The notes beneath the pieces are model-generated. The model was not told the DNA's origin and ran no database searches. It was given only the letters and a program-made list of their open reading frames with translations. Shown in pieces: positions 44,548 to 53,043 of a stretch of DNA of 64,000 nucleotides. The DNA is from Amycolatopsis nalaikhensis. GTDB lineage: Bacteria; Actinomycetota; Actinomycetes; Mycobacteriales; Pseudonocardiaceae. Made by a program: the position numbers and the translations under genes. Within the stretch, counting starts at the first letter, position 1; every line of letters begins with the position of its first letter. The stretch is from contig NZ_CP127173.1 of NCBI RefSeq assembly GCF_030264295.1, positions 5,029,501 through 5,093,500 of the forward strand. The letters are read 5' to 3'.

Positions 44548-46117
44548 CTAGCCGGGCAAGGTGTCCGGGGCGTTGTCGGGCATGTGTTCGGGGCTCGTGT
44601 GCGACGAACCCCAGGTGCGGCGCCGGACGTAGAGCATGATCGCACCGACGACGACGATCAGCCCGGTGACGATCACCGCGCCCCACTGGAAGTACCAGTG
44701 GTCTTCGCCGTAGACCTCGGCGCGCGGCCAGATCAGGTTGACCGTCATCCCGGCGCCGTAGAGCACGGCGACCAGGTTCACCAGCGTGCCCCAGCGGCCG
44801 AGCTTGAAGTACGGCCCGTGCTCGGGGCGCGGCCAGTGCCCGCGCAGGCGGCGCACCAGCATCGGGCCGGTGACCATCAGGTAGGGGATGTAGAACAGGA
44901 TGATCGCGGTCGAGGTGAGGATGAAGAACGCCCGCTGGTTGCCGAGGTTGATCAGCAGCACCACGACGGTGAGGCCGCCGGTGAGCAGCGCGGGCAGGAC
45001 CGGCGTCTTCGACCGCGGCGACACCTTCGACATCGCGCGGCTGAACGGCAGCCTGCCGTCGCGGGCCATCGCCCAGGTCATCCGGATGGCCGCGGTCTGC
45101 ACGGCCAGGCAGCACACCGTGATCGCGATCGCCGAGCAGATCAGGAACGCGTCGCCGAGGCCTTCGCCGAGCGTGCTCTTCAGCAGGTACGGCATGCCGG
45201 ACGTGCTGAGCTCCTCGGCGCCGAGGTTGCCGACGGCCATCATGCCGAACAGCATGATCAGCCCGCCGACGATGAAGGCGGCGCTGATCGCCCGGATGAT
45301 CGCGCGGGGCGCGTGCCGCCGCGGCTGGGTGGTCTCCTCGGCCAGCGAGCCCGCGGTGTCGAAGCCGTAGAAGACGTACGCGCTCATGAGCGACGCCACC
45401 AGGAACGCCCCGAGATACCCGAACGAGTGTCCCTCGCCCGTGCCCGCGGTGTCGAAGACCAGGCCGGGGCCGCGCTTGATGTGGATGGCGAGCGCGATCA
45501 CGAGCAGGATGCTCGCGCCGAGCTCCACCGCGACGCCGAAGTTGTTGATCTTCGCCATCAGCTTGACGCCGATGATGTTCACGATCGTGGCGAACACGAC
45601 GAGCACGAGCGCCAGGATGATGGCGTTCCGCGCGCCGCCGGGGGTCGACGTCAGGCCGGCGTCGGAGTCGCTGCCGACGATCTGGAAGGCGGTCGACACC
45701 TGCGGCAGGATGATCTGGTAGGCGACCGCGACGGCCGCCGCCGTCACGATCGCGCCGATGATCATGATCCAGCCGGCCAGCCACGACGTCGCGGGCTTCG
45801 CGATCTGCTTGGCCCACTGGTAAACCGAGCCGGCGAGCGGGAACTGCCCGGCCAGTTCGGCGAAGCACAGGGCGACGCACAGCTGGCCGAGGAAGACCAG
45901 CGGCCAGGTCCAGATGAAGGCCGGGCCGCCCGACCCGAAGCCGAAGAAGAAGAGCTGGAACACGCCGGTCAGGATGGAGATGTAGCTGAACCCGGCGGCG
46001 AAGCTGGAGAACGACCCGAGCGAGCGCTCGAGCTGCCTGGCGGTAGCCGAACTTTTCGAGTTCGGACGAGTCGTCGGCAGCAGGCCCCCCGCCCGCCGGC
46101 TTTTCCTGGGTGGTCAT
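44548..46117 (-). pseudogene. APC-family amino acid/choline permease, frame shifted near 46036
   Basis: This 12-helix APC superfamily importer is placed between betB and betA, so choline, betaine or a related amine is the likely substrate. The ATG at 46117 (MTTQEKPAGGGPAADD...) reads to FGYRQ; the expected next residues QLERSLGSFSSFAAGFSYISILTGVFQLFFFGFG lie in another frame. On the coding strand CCAGGCAGCTC has one G too many versus CCAGCAGCTC. From there the frame is intact for about 490 residues (PTSGYD-like FGFDTAGSLAEETTQPRRHAPRAI; RDGRLPFSRAMSKVS). Corrected length is about 522 residues. A sequence error is at least as likely as a true mutation. Confidence 0.85.
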
Positions 46118-46152
46118 GGCAACGTCCTCACGTGGTGGGTGGGGGAGACGGA

Positions 46153-47619
46153 TCAGCCTTTGAACCAGTGCTGCGGAACGGGATCGATGTTCTGGTAGAC
46201 GTGCTTGCTCTCCTGGTACTCCGCGAGCCCGGACGGTCCGAGCTCGCGGCCGATGCCGGACTTCCCGAACCCGCCCCACTCCGCCTGCGGCAGGTAGGGG
46301 TGGTAGTCGTTGATCCACACGGTGCCGTGGCGCAGGGCCCCGGCGACCCGCTGGGCGCGGGACGCGTCCGACGTCCACACGGCTCCGGCGAGCCCGTACT
46401 CGGTGTCGTTGGCCAGCTCGATCGCTTCGGCCTCGGTGGTGAAGCGTTCGACGGTGACGACCGGGCCGAAGACCTCTTCCCGGACGACCGCCATGTCCCT
46501 GGTGCAGTCGGAAAACACCGTCGGGCGCAGGAAGAACCCGTTTTCGTACCGCGGTCCTTCCGGCCGCTTGCCGCCCGCGCGCAGTTTCGCGCCCTCCTTG
46601 AGAGCGCTTTCGATGTACCCCTCGACTTTGGCGCGGTGCTGCGCCGAAACGAGCGGACCCGTCTCGGTCTCGGGATCCAGGCCGTCGCCGACGCGGATCT
46701 TGTCGGCGCGCGCGGCGAGGTCCGCGACGAACCGGTCATGGATCCCATCCTGGACGATCAAGCGCGCGCCCGCCGAGCAGACCTGTCCCGAATGGACGAA
46801 CGCGGCCATCAGCGCGTAGTCCAATGCGGTGTCGTAGTCGGCGTCGGCGAAGACCACGTTCGGGTTCTTGCCGCCGAGTTCCAGCGCGACGCGGCGGACG
46901 CCCTTGGCGGCGGCGGTCATGATCTTCTCGCCGGTCGCGTAGCCGCCGGTGAAGGAGACCAGGTCGACGGCCGGGTGCTCGACCATCGCCGCGCCGACGT
47001 GGCCCGGCCCGAGCAGGAGGTTGACGACGCCGGGTGGCGTGCCCGCCTCTTCCAGCAGGGCGACGAGCTTGATCGTGGTCAGCGGCGTGACCTCGCTGGG
47101 CTTGAGCACGACGGTGTTGCCCGCGGCCAGCGCGGGCGCGACCTTCCAGGACATCTGCAGCAGCGGGTAGTTCCACGGCGCGATCAGCGCGCAGACGCCG
47201 ACCGGTTCGTGCACGATCCGGCTGACCACGGTCGCGCTGCCCGCGTCGACCAGGCGTCCGGCGTCCTTGTCGGCGAGGTCGGCGTAGTAGCGGAAGACGT
47301 TCGTCACGTCGTCGATGTCGATGCGGCCCTCGCCCAGCGTCTTGCCGGTGTCGAGGCTTTCCGTGCGGGCCAGCTCCTCGCGGTCGCGGACCAGCAGGTC
47401 GGCCGTCTTGCGGAGCAGGGTGGCGCGTTCGGTGGCGGTGGTCCGCCGCCACGGGCCGTCGTCGAACGCCCGGCGGGCCGCGTGCACGGCGGCGTCGACC
47501 TCCTCGCGACCCGCCTCGGCGACGGTCTCGATGACTTCGCCGGTGGCGGGGTTCAGCACGTCGGAGTGCGTTCCGGCGGTCGCGTCCGCCCAGATCCCGT
47601 CGATGTGGAGGTCCTTCAT
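46153..47619 (-). CDS. betB: Betaine aldehyde dehydrogenase
   Basis: This 488-residue NAD(P)-dependent aldehyde dehydrogenase forms glycine betaine. It shows the cofactor segment APWNYPLLQMSWKVAPALAAGNTVVLKPSE, the general-base ELGGKNPNVVFADAD, the catalytic Cys in SGQVCSAGARL and EEVFGPVVTV. WINDYHPYLPQAEWGGFGKSGIGRELG near the C-terminus is typical for the BetB branch. The ATG at 47619 is preceded by GGAAGGGCC. It is first in the minus-strand operon with the permease and betA, and divergent from the TetR gene with a palindromic operator in between. Confidence 0.93.
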   Translation of the reverse strand: MKDLHIDGIWADATAGTHSDVLNPATGEVIETVAEAGREEVDAAVHAARRAFDDGPWRRTTATERATLLRKTADLLVRDREELARTESLDTGKTLGEGRIDIDDVTNVFRYYADLADKDAGRLVDAGSATVVSRIVHEPVGVCALIAPWNYPLLQMSWKVAPALAAGNTVVLKPSEVTPLTTIKLVALLEEAGTPPGVVNLLLGPGHVGAAMVEHPAVDLVSFTGGYATGEKIMTAAAKGVRRVALELGGKNPNVVFADADYDTALDYALMAAFVHSGQVCSAGARLIVQDGIHDRFVADLAARADKIRVGDGLDPETETGPLVSAQHRAKVEGYIESALKEGAKLRAGGKRPEGPRYENGFFLRPTVFSDCTRDMAVVREEVFGPVVTVERFTTEAEAIELANDTEYGLAGAVWTSDASRAQRVAGALRHGTVWINDYHPYLPQAEWGGFGKSGIGRELGPSGLAEYQESKHVYQNIDPVPQHWFKG

Positions 47620-47662
47620 GCGGCCCTTCCCGGATCGGTAGTGGCTGCTTGGCGTCAAGAGT

Positions 47663-47678
47663 GCGTACATTTGTACGC
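47663..47678. promoter_or_regulatory. TetR/BetI-type operator GCGTACA-TT-TGTACGC
   Basis: GCGTACATTTGTACGC is a 16-bp inverted repeat in the 91-bp gap between betB and the divergent TetR gene. A second, partly matching stretch AACATGTACAGATGT follows at about 47680. The placement is that of a repressor site controlling both directions. Confidence 0.75.
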
Positions 47679-47710
47679 GAAACATGTACAGATGTCCACA
47701 AGGGGGTTCG

Positions 47711-48289
47711 ATGGCGAAGAGCGAACCCGGCGCGACGCGGCGCCGGGGTCCGAACGACCCGGAACGCCGGGCGCGGATCGCCCGGGCGGCGATCGAGGTC
47801 GTCGCCCAGCGCGGGATCGACGGGCTCACGCACCGGGCCGTCGCCGCGCAGGCCGACGTGCCGCTCGGCTCGACGACCTACCACTTCGCGACGCTGGACG
47901 ACCTGCTGGAGGTCGCCTTGCACGAGGCCGCCGAGCGGAACGTCCACGCGCTGAAGGAGTGGGAGGCGGCGCTCCCGCCGGACGCCGACTTCGCCGCGGC
48001 GCTCGCCGAACTGGTGATGGGCTACATCAACGAGCAGTACCGCGACACCGTCGTCGAGTACGACCTCTACGTCGCGGCCCTGCACCGGCCCGCACTGCGC
48101 AAGGCGAGCGCGGCCTGGGACGAAGCCCTGATCGAGTTCTTCGGGTTGCGGACGGACCCGCTCACCGGCCGCCTGCTGGCGGGCTTGTTCTGCGGCCTGC
48201 TGATGCAGGCGGCCCTGGCCGACCCGCGACCGACCCGCGCGGAGATCGAAACACTGTTCCGGCGGGCGATCGACGGCCCCGCGGCCTGA
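47711..48289 (+). CDS. TetR-family regulator, BetI-like
   Basis: The protein has 192 residues. The helix-turn-helix is ARIARAAIEVVAQRGIDGLTHRAVAAQADVPLGSTTYHFATLDDLLEVAL. The C-terminal ligand domain is of the TetR_C type with GLFCGLLMQAAL. The ATG at 47711 follows AGGGGG. Position next to betB and the divergent operator indicate that it represses the choline oxidation operon and responds to choline or betaine aldehyde, as BetI does; this role is inferred from context. Confidence 0.9.
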   Translation: MAKSEPGATRRRGPNDPERRARIARAAIEVVAQRGIDGLTHRAVAAQADVPLGSTTYHFATLDDLLEVALHEAAERNVHALKEWEAALPPDADFAAALAELVMGYINEQYRDTVVEYDLYVAALHRPALRKASAAWDEALIEFFGLRTDPLTGRLLAGLFCGLLMQAALADPRPTRAEIETLFRRAIDGPAA

Positions 48290-48317
48290 TCTCTTTGCGG
48301 GAACGGGAAAACGCGGG

Positions 48318-48391
48318 TTGACAGCCGTGCGTGGCGGCAGTCACTCTGTTCCGGAGTGAGCAACAAGACGCGTTCTGCGCAACTCCCGAAC
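48318..48391 (+). promoter_or_regulatory. Promoter and leader inverted repeat before Rieske oxygenase
   Basis: TTGACA at 48318-48323 is a good -35, with a weak -10 candidate (CACTCT) 18 bases on. In the leader, GTTCCGGAGT (48348-48357) and ACTCCCGAAC (48382-48391) pair in 9 of 10 positions. Between them lies TGCGCAAC (48376-48383), the inverse of GTTGCGCA found before the ferredoxin gene. It may be an operator or a leader hairpin. Confidence 0.45.
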
Positions 48392-48415
48392 TGATCCGCG
48401 GAGAGGACCACGCCG

Positions 48416-49534
48416 GTGACCGCAATCGATCTCCCGCCGAGCCTGCTCGCCACGCTGCCCGGCTCCTCCTACACCGACCCGGCGATCTTCGCGCTGGAGC
48501 AGGCGAAGATCTTCGAGGCGGACTGGTTCTGCGCCGTGCGCAGCGCCGACCTGCCGACCCCCGGGTCGTTCGAGACCGTGCAGATCGGCAAGGAGAGCGT
48601 CCTGGTCTCACGCGGGCGGGACGGCCGGCTCAACGCGTTCCTCAACGTCTGCCGCCACCGCGGCGCCCGGCTCTGCACGGCCGAGAGCGGGACGGTCAAG
48701 CGGTCGTTCCAGTGCCCGTACCACGCCTGGACGTACGGGCTGGACGGCAAGCTCATCGCCGCGCCGAACCTCACCGGCATGCCGGACGTCGACCGCACCG
48801 AGTTCGGTCTCACCCGGCTCCACCTGCGTGAATGGCTCGGCTACGCCTGGGTGTGCCTGGCCGACGAACCGCCGTCGTTCGAAGACACCGTGATCGGCGC
48901 GGTCACCGAACGGCTCGGCGGCCCGACCGAGATCGACGCCTACGGCATCGACGGCCTCGCGCTGGGCAAGCGCATCGAGTACGACGTGAAGGCGAACTGG
49001 AAGCAGATCATCGAGAACTTCATGGAGTGCTACCACTGCGCGACGATCCACCCGGAGCTCACCGAGGTGCTCCCGGAGTTCGCCGACGGCTACGCCGCGC
49101 AGTACTACGTCGGCCACGGCGCCGAGTTCGGCGGCGAGATCAAGGGCTTCACCGTCGACGGCAGCGAAGGCGTCGACCGGCTCCCCGGCGTCACCGAAGC
49201 CCAGGACCGCAAGTACTACGCGATCACCGTCAAGCCGGGTGTCTTCGTCAACCTCGTTCCGGACCACGTGATCTTCCACCGGATGTTCCCGCTGGCCCCG
49301 GACCGGACGCTGGTGCGCTGTGACTGGCTGTACCTGCCGGAGGTGGTCGAGTCGGGGCGCGACCTGTCGCGGTCGGTCGAGCTGTTCCACCGCGTCAACC
49401 TGCAGGACTTCGAGGCGTGCGAACGCTGCCAGCTGGCGATGGACTCGCGCTCGTACGCCAACGGCGGCGTGCTGGTGCCCAGCGAGCACCACATCGGCGC
49501 GTTCCACGACTGGGTCCGCGCGCGCCTGTCGTGA
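48416..49534 (+). CDS. Rieske oxygenase alpha subunit, probable glycine betaine demethylase
   Basis: The 372-residue catalytic subunit would oxidatively remove one methyl group from glycine betaine, giving dimethylglycine and formaldehyde (GbcA-type). Rieske ligands are Cys79, His81 (CRHRGARLC) and Cys100, His103 (CPYHAWTYG). The mononuclear iron site is in NWKQIIENFMECYHCATIHPEL with His207 and His212. The GTG start follows GGAGAGGACCACGCC. No reductase domain is present, so electrons should come from the ferredoxin/reductase pair at 41233-42689. The substrate is inferred from the surrounding choline, dimethylglycine and sarcosine genes. The stop codon lies inside a long palindrome. Confidence 0.9.
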   Translation: MTAIDLPPSLLATLPGSSYTDPAIFALEQAKIFEADWFCAVRSADLPTPGSFETVQIGKESVLVSRGRDGRLNAFLNVCRHRGARLCTAESGTVKRSFQCPYHAWTYGLDGKLIAAPNLTGMPDVDRTEFGLTRLHLREWLGYAWVCLADEPPSFEDTVIGAVTERLGGPTEIDAYGIDGLALGKRIEYDVKANWKQIIENFMECYHCATIHPELTEVLPEFADGYAAQYYVGHGAEFGGEIKGFTVDGSEGVDRLPGVTEAQDRKYYAITVKPGVFVNLVPDHVIFHRMFPLAPDRTLVRCDWLYLPEVVESGRDLSRSVELFHRVNLQDFEACERCQLAMDSRSYANGGVLVPSEHHIGAFHDWVRARLS

Positions 49535-49573
49535 GTGTTTAGGGCGGTTCTAACCGCCCTGAACACTCACGAC
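49528..49573. repeat. 46-bp palindrome, probable bidirectional terminator
   Basis: Arms are 49528-49549 (GTCGTGAGTGTTTAGGGC then GGTT) and 49552-49573, loop CT, with one T/G mismatch. The Rieske oxygenase stop codon TGA (49532-49534) is part of the left arm. It separates this gene from the convergent GntR gene, whose stop is ten bases beyond the right arm. Confidence 0.85.
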
Positions 49574-49582
49574 GAGGTGAGC

Positions 49583-50230
49583 TCAGATCAACGCGCGGAT
49601 GGCGGCCTCGAAGCCGGTGACGTGCGCATGCGTCAACGCGGCGGCCTTCTCGGCGTCGCCCTCGATGATCGCGGTGAGGAGCGGGACGTGCTCGTCGACG
49701 TGGCCGGCCATCCCCGACAGCCGAGGCACGAACACGCACCAGATCCGGGTGGCCAGGTTGTCGTACCGGATCAGCGTGTCTTCGAGGAACGGGTTGTGCA
49801 CGCACCGGTAGATCGCCCGGTGCAGGGCGAGGTCGGTGCGCAGCAGCTCGGCGTTGTCCCCGCTCGGGACCCCGGCGTCGAGCTGTGCGCGCAGCTCGGT
49901 CAGCACCGCCCGGTCGGCCGCGGTCGCGCGTTCGGCCGCGGCGGCCGTCGCCATCGGCTCCAGCGCCCGCCGCACCTCGGAGATGTGCGCGAGGTCGGAG
50001 ATGTTGACGTCGGTGGCGAACGTCCCGCGCCGCGGGTAGGCGACGACCAGCCGCTCGGATTCGAGACGCTTCAGCGCTTCGCGGATCGGCGTGCGGCCCA
50101 TGCCGAGTTCGCTGCCGAGCTCCTCTTCGTTGATGGGGGAGCCCGGCCGGATGTCGAGCATGACCAGGCGATCACGGACGAAGCGGTACGCCTGTTCCGC
50201 CAGCGACGGGGGATTGACCTGCGGGTGCAT
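49583..50230 (-). CDS. GntR-family regulator (FadR/FCD type)
   Basis: The protein has 215 residues. The winged helix AEQAYRFVRDRLVMLDIRPGSPINEEELGSELGMGRTPIREALKRLESERLV is followed by an all-helical FCD ligand domain (EVRRALEPMATAAAAERA; DLALHRAIYRCVHNPFLEDTL), whose Asp and His residues usually bind a metal and a carboxylic acid. It is divergent from the glyA-sox operon with a 57-bp gap containing TGATATATCA, and is the likely local regulator of that operon. Confidence 0.92.
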   Translation of the reverse strand: MHPQVNPPSLAEQAYRFVRDRLVMLDIRPGSPINEEELGSELGMGRTPIREALKRLESERLVVAYPRRGTFATDVNISDLAHISEVRRALEPMATAAAAERATAADRAVLTELRAQLDAGVPSGDNAELLRTDLALHRAIYRCVHNPFLEDTLIRYDNLATRIWCVFVPRLSGMAGHVDEHVPLLTAIIEGDAEKAAALTHAHVTGFEAAIRALI

Positions 50231-50253
50231 GGCGCTTAGCCTACATCGACGAT

Positions 50254-50263
50254 TGATATATCA
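50254..50263. promoter_or_regulatory. GntR-type operator TGATATATCA
   Basis: This perfect 10-bp AT-rich palindrome, a typical FCD-subfamily site, stands in the short gap between the GntR gene and glyA, 24 bases before the glyA start. It would let the GntR protein control both itself and the catabolic operon. Confidence 0.65.
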
Positions 50264-50287
50264 GAAGTCGACCACGAAGGGTTCGCG

Positions 50288-51544
50288 ATGCTCAATCACT
50301 CCCTGGCCGACTACGACCCGGTGGTCGCCGAGGCGATCGGCGCGGAGGTGCACCGGCAGCAGTCGACGCTCGAGATGATCGCCTCCGAGAACTTCGCCCC
50401 GGTCTCCGTGCTCCAGGCCCAGGGCTCGGTGCTCACGAACAAGTACGCCGAGGGCTACCCGGGCCGTCGCTACTACGGCGGCTGCGAGCACGTCGACGTC
50501 CTCGAACAACTCGCCATCGACCGCGTCAAGGCGCTCTTCGGCGCGGAGTTCGCCAACGTCCAGCCGCACTCCGGCGCGCAGGCGAACGCGGCGGCGATGG
50601 CCGCGCTGCTCAAGCCCGGCGACAAGATCCTCGGCCTCTCGCTGGCCCACGGCGGCCACCTGACGCACGGCATGCGGATCAACTTCTCCGGCCTGCTCTA
50701 CGACGTCGCCGCGTACGAAGTGTCCGAAAAGGACTACCGCGTCGACATGGCCGAGGTGGAACGGCTGGCGAAGGAGCACCGGCCGAAGGTGATCATCGCC
50801 GGGTGGTCGGCCTACCCGCGGCAGCTGGACTTCGCCCGCTTCCGCGCGATCGCCGACGAGGTGGGCGCGTACCTGATGGTCGACATGGCCCACTTCGCCG
50901 GGCTGGTCGCCGCGGGCCTGCACCCCTCGCCGGTGCCGCACGCGCACGTCACGACGACCACCACGCACAAGACCCTCGGCGGCCCGCGCGGCGGCGTCGT
51001 GCTGACGAACGACCCGGCGCTGGCCAAGAAGGTCAACTCGGCGGTGTTCCCCGGTCAGCAGGGTGGTCCGCTGGAGCACGTCATCGCCGCCAAGGCCGTC
51101 GCGTTCAAGATGGCGGGCGAGCCCGCGTTCGTCGAACGCCAGCAGCGCACGCTGCGCGGCGCGAAGCTCCTGGCCGAACGGCTCCTCGTGGAAGACGACA
51201 TCTCCGTGCTGACCGGCGGCACCGACGTCCACCTCGTGCTCGCCGACCTGCGCGACTCCGAGCTGGACGGCAAGCAGGCCGAGGACCGGCTGCACGAAGT
51301 CGGGATCACGGTCAACCGCAACGCCGTGCCGTTCGACCCGCGCCCGCCGATGGTGACGTCCGGCCTGCGCATCGGCACGCCGGCGCTGGCCACCCGCGGG
51401 TTCGGCGACGCTGAGTTCCGCGAGGCCGCCGACGTCATCGCCGAGGCGCTCCGGCCCGGCTACGACGTCGAGAAGCTGCACGCCCGCGTCACCGCGCTCG
51501 CCGAAGCGTTCCCGCTGTACCCGCACCTGGGAGAGACCCGATGA
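50288..51544 (+). CDS. glyA: Serine hydroxymethyltransferase
   Basis: This 418-residue PLP enzyme interconverts glycine plus methylene-THF with serine plus THF. It shows RQQSTLEMIASENFAPVSVLQAQGS, NKYAEGYPGRRYYGGCEHVD, LAHGGHLTHG and the PLP-lysine segment TTTTHKTLGGPRGG. The ATG follows GAAGGGTTCGCG. First gene of the sarcosine-degradation operon, it overlaps soxB by four bases. Here it would consume glycine and the methylene-THF made by sarcosine and dimethylglycine oxidation. It may be a second, catabolic copy beside a housekeeping GlyA. Confidence 0.95.
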   Translation: MLNHSLADYDPVVAEAIGAEVHRQQSTLEMIASENFAPVSVLQAQGSVLTNKYAEGYPGRRYYGGCEHVDVLEQLAIDRVKALFGAEFANVQPHSGAQANAAAMAALLKPGDKILGLSLAHGGHLTHGMRINFSGLLYDVAAYEVSEKDYRVDMAEVERLAKEHRPKVIIAGWSAYPRQLDFARFRAIADEVGAYLMVDMAHFAGLVAAGLHPSPVPHAHVTTTTTHKTLGGPRGGVVLTNDPALAKKVNSAVFPGQQGGPLEHVIAAKAVAFKMAGEPAFVERQQRTLRGAKLLAERLLVEDDISVLTGGTDVHLVLADLRDSELDGKQAEDRLHEVGITVNRNAVPFDPRPPMVTSGLRIGTPALATRGFGDAEFREAADVIAEALRPGYDVEKLHARVTALAEAFPLYPHLGETR

Positions 51545-52755
51545 CCGACCTGCCGGAGCACCCGGACTTCCTCTGGGACAACCCGGAGCCGAAGAAGAGC
51601 TACGACGTCGTCGTGGTCGGCGGCGGCGGGCACGGCCTCGCCACCGCGTACTACCTGGCCAAGGTGCACGGCATCACGAACGTCGCCGTGCTCGAGAAGG
51701 GCTGGCTCGCGGGCGGCAACATGGCCCGCAACACGACGATCATCCGGTCCAACTACCTCTGGGACGAGAGCTCCGGCATCTACGAGCACTCCCTCAAGCT
51801 GTGGGAAGGCCTGGAGGAGGACCTCGGCTACCCGATCCTGTTCAGCCAGCGCGGGGTGCTCAACCTGGCGCACAGCCTGCAGGACGTCCGCGACAGCGTC
51901 CGCCGCGTCGAGGCCAACAAGCTCAACGGCATCGACGCCGAATGGGTCGACGCCGACGGCGTCAAGGAGATCTGCCCGATCGTCAACACCTCGCCGGACG
52001 TCCGGTACCCGGTGCTCGGCGCGACCTTCCAGCCGCGCGCGGGCATCGCGAAGCACGACTACGTGGCCTGGGGCTTCGCCCGCGCCGCGCACGAAATGGG
52101 CGTCGACCTCATCCAGAACTGCGAGGTCACCGGCATCTCCACAGTGGACGACCGCGTCACCGGCGTCGAGACGTCGCGGGGCCGGATCGCCGCCGGGAAG
52201 GTCGCGCTGTGCGCGGCCGGGCACACGTCGGTGCTGGCCCGCATGGTCGGGCTCGACCTGCCGCTGACGTCGCACCCGCTGCAGGCGCTGGTGTCGGAGC
52301 TGCTGGAACCGATCCACCCGACGGTCGTCATGTCGAACGCCGTGCACGTCTACGTTTCCCAGGCGCACAAGGGCGAACTCGTGATGGGCGCGGGCATCGA
52401 CAGCTACCACGGCTATGGCCAGCGCGGCTCGTTCCACATCATCGAACAGCAGATGGCGGCCGCGCTGGAGCTGTTCCCGGTGTTCGCGCGGGCGCACCTG
52501 CTGCGGACGTGGGCGGGGATCGTCGACACGAGCCCCGACGCCTCGCCGATCATCGGGCTGACCCCGGTGGAGAACCTCTTCCTCAACTGCGGCTGGGGCA
52601 CCGGCGGCTTCAAGGCCACGCCGGGTGTCGGCGACGTCTTCGCGGCGACCATCGCCCGCGGGAAGCCGCACGAGTACGCCGAGCCCTTCGCCCTCGACCG
52701 GTTCACCACCGGCGCCCTCGTCGACGAGCACGGCGCCGCCGCCGTCGCACACTAG
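51541..52755 (+). CDS. soxB: Sarcosine oxidase beta subunit
   Basis: The 404-residue subunit of heterotetrameric sarcosine oxidase binds FAD and, covalently, FMN and oxidises sarcosine to glycine. The FAD motif VVVVGGGGHGLATAYYLAKVHG is near residue 23. WLAGGNMARNTTIIRSNYLWDESSGIYEHSLKLWEGLEEDLGY is diagnostic for SoxB. His172 in the KHDYVAWGFARAA segment is at the position of the covalent FMN histidine known in the family. The ATG overlaps the glyA stop (ATGA); soxD follows after nine bases. Confidence 0.96.
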   Translation: MTDLPEHPDFLWDNPEPKKSYDVVVVGGGGHGLATAYYLAKVHGITNVAVLEKGWLAGGNMARNTTIIRSNYLWDESSGIYEHSLKLWEGLEEDLGYPILFSQRGVLNLAHSLQDVRDSVRRVEANKLNGIDAEWVDADGVKEICPIVNTSPDVRYPVLGATFQPRAGIAKHDYVAWGFARAAHEMGVDLIQNCEVTGISTVDDRVTGVETSRGRIAAGKVALCAAGHTSVLARMVGLDLPLTSHPLQALVSELLEPIHPTVVMSNAVHVYVSQAHKGELVMGAGIDSYHGYGQRGSFHIIEQQMAAALELFPVFARAHLLRTWAGIVDTSPDASPIIGLTPVENLFLNCGWGTGGFKATPGVGDVFAATIARGKPHEYAEPFALDRFTTGALVDEHGAAAVAH

Positions 52756-52764
52756 GAGCGTTTG

Positions 52765-53043
52765 ATGCAGCTGATCCCCTGCCCCTGGTGCGGGCCACGC
52801 GAGGAAGCCGAGTTCCACTACGGCGGCCAAGCCCACGTCGCCTACCCCACCGACCCGTCGGCACTGTCCGATGAGGAGTGGGCGAAGTTCGTCTTCTTCC
52901 GCGACAACCCGAGCGGGCCGTTCGCCGAGCGGTGGAGCCACGCCGCGGGCTGCCGCCGCTGGTTCAACGCCGTCCGCGACACCCGTACCCACGACTTCCT
53001 GGCGGTCTACCGCCTCGACGAGCCCAGGCCGGTGATCTCATGA
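52765..53043 (+). CDS. soxD: Sarcosine oxidase delta subunit
   Basis: The 92-residue small subunit binds zinc through CPWCG and following histidines (FHYGGQAH). DPSALSDEEWAKFVFFRDNPSGPFAERWSHAAGCRRWFNAVRDTRTHDFLAVYR is conserved throughout the family. The ATG at 52765 lies after TAGGAGCGTTTG; its stop overlaps the soxA start (ATGA). Confidence 0.95.
   Translation: MQLIPCPWCGPREEAEFHYGGQAHVAYPTDPSALSDEEWAKFVFFRDNPSGPFAERWSHAAGCRRWFNAVRDTRTHDFLAVYRLDEPRPVIS

Noticed and set aside
42872..46378. A 1168-codon minus-strand frame that seems to fuse the permease N-terminus with choline dehydrogenase
   Set aside because: The middle 400 codons are an out-of-frame reading of the permease. True permease and BetA sequences are separate, with a stop and AGGAGG between them; the long frame results from the one-base shift.
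44584..48321. A 1245-codon plus-strand frame across the bet operon
   Set aside because: It crosses the antisense of permease, betB and the betB/TetR promoter and changes nothing at gene borders, which a real gene would.
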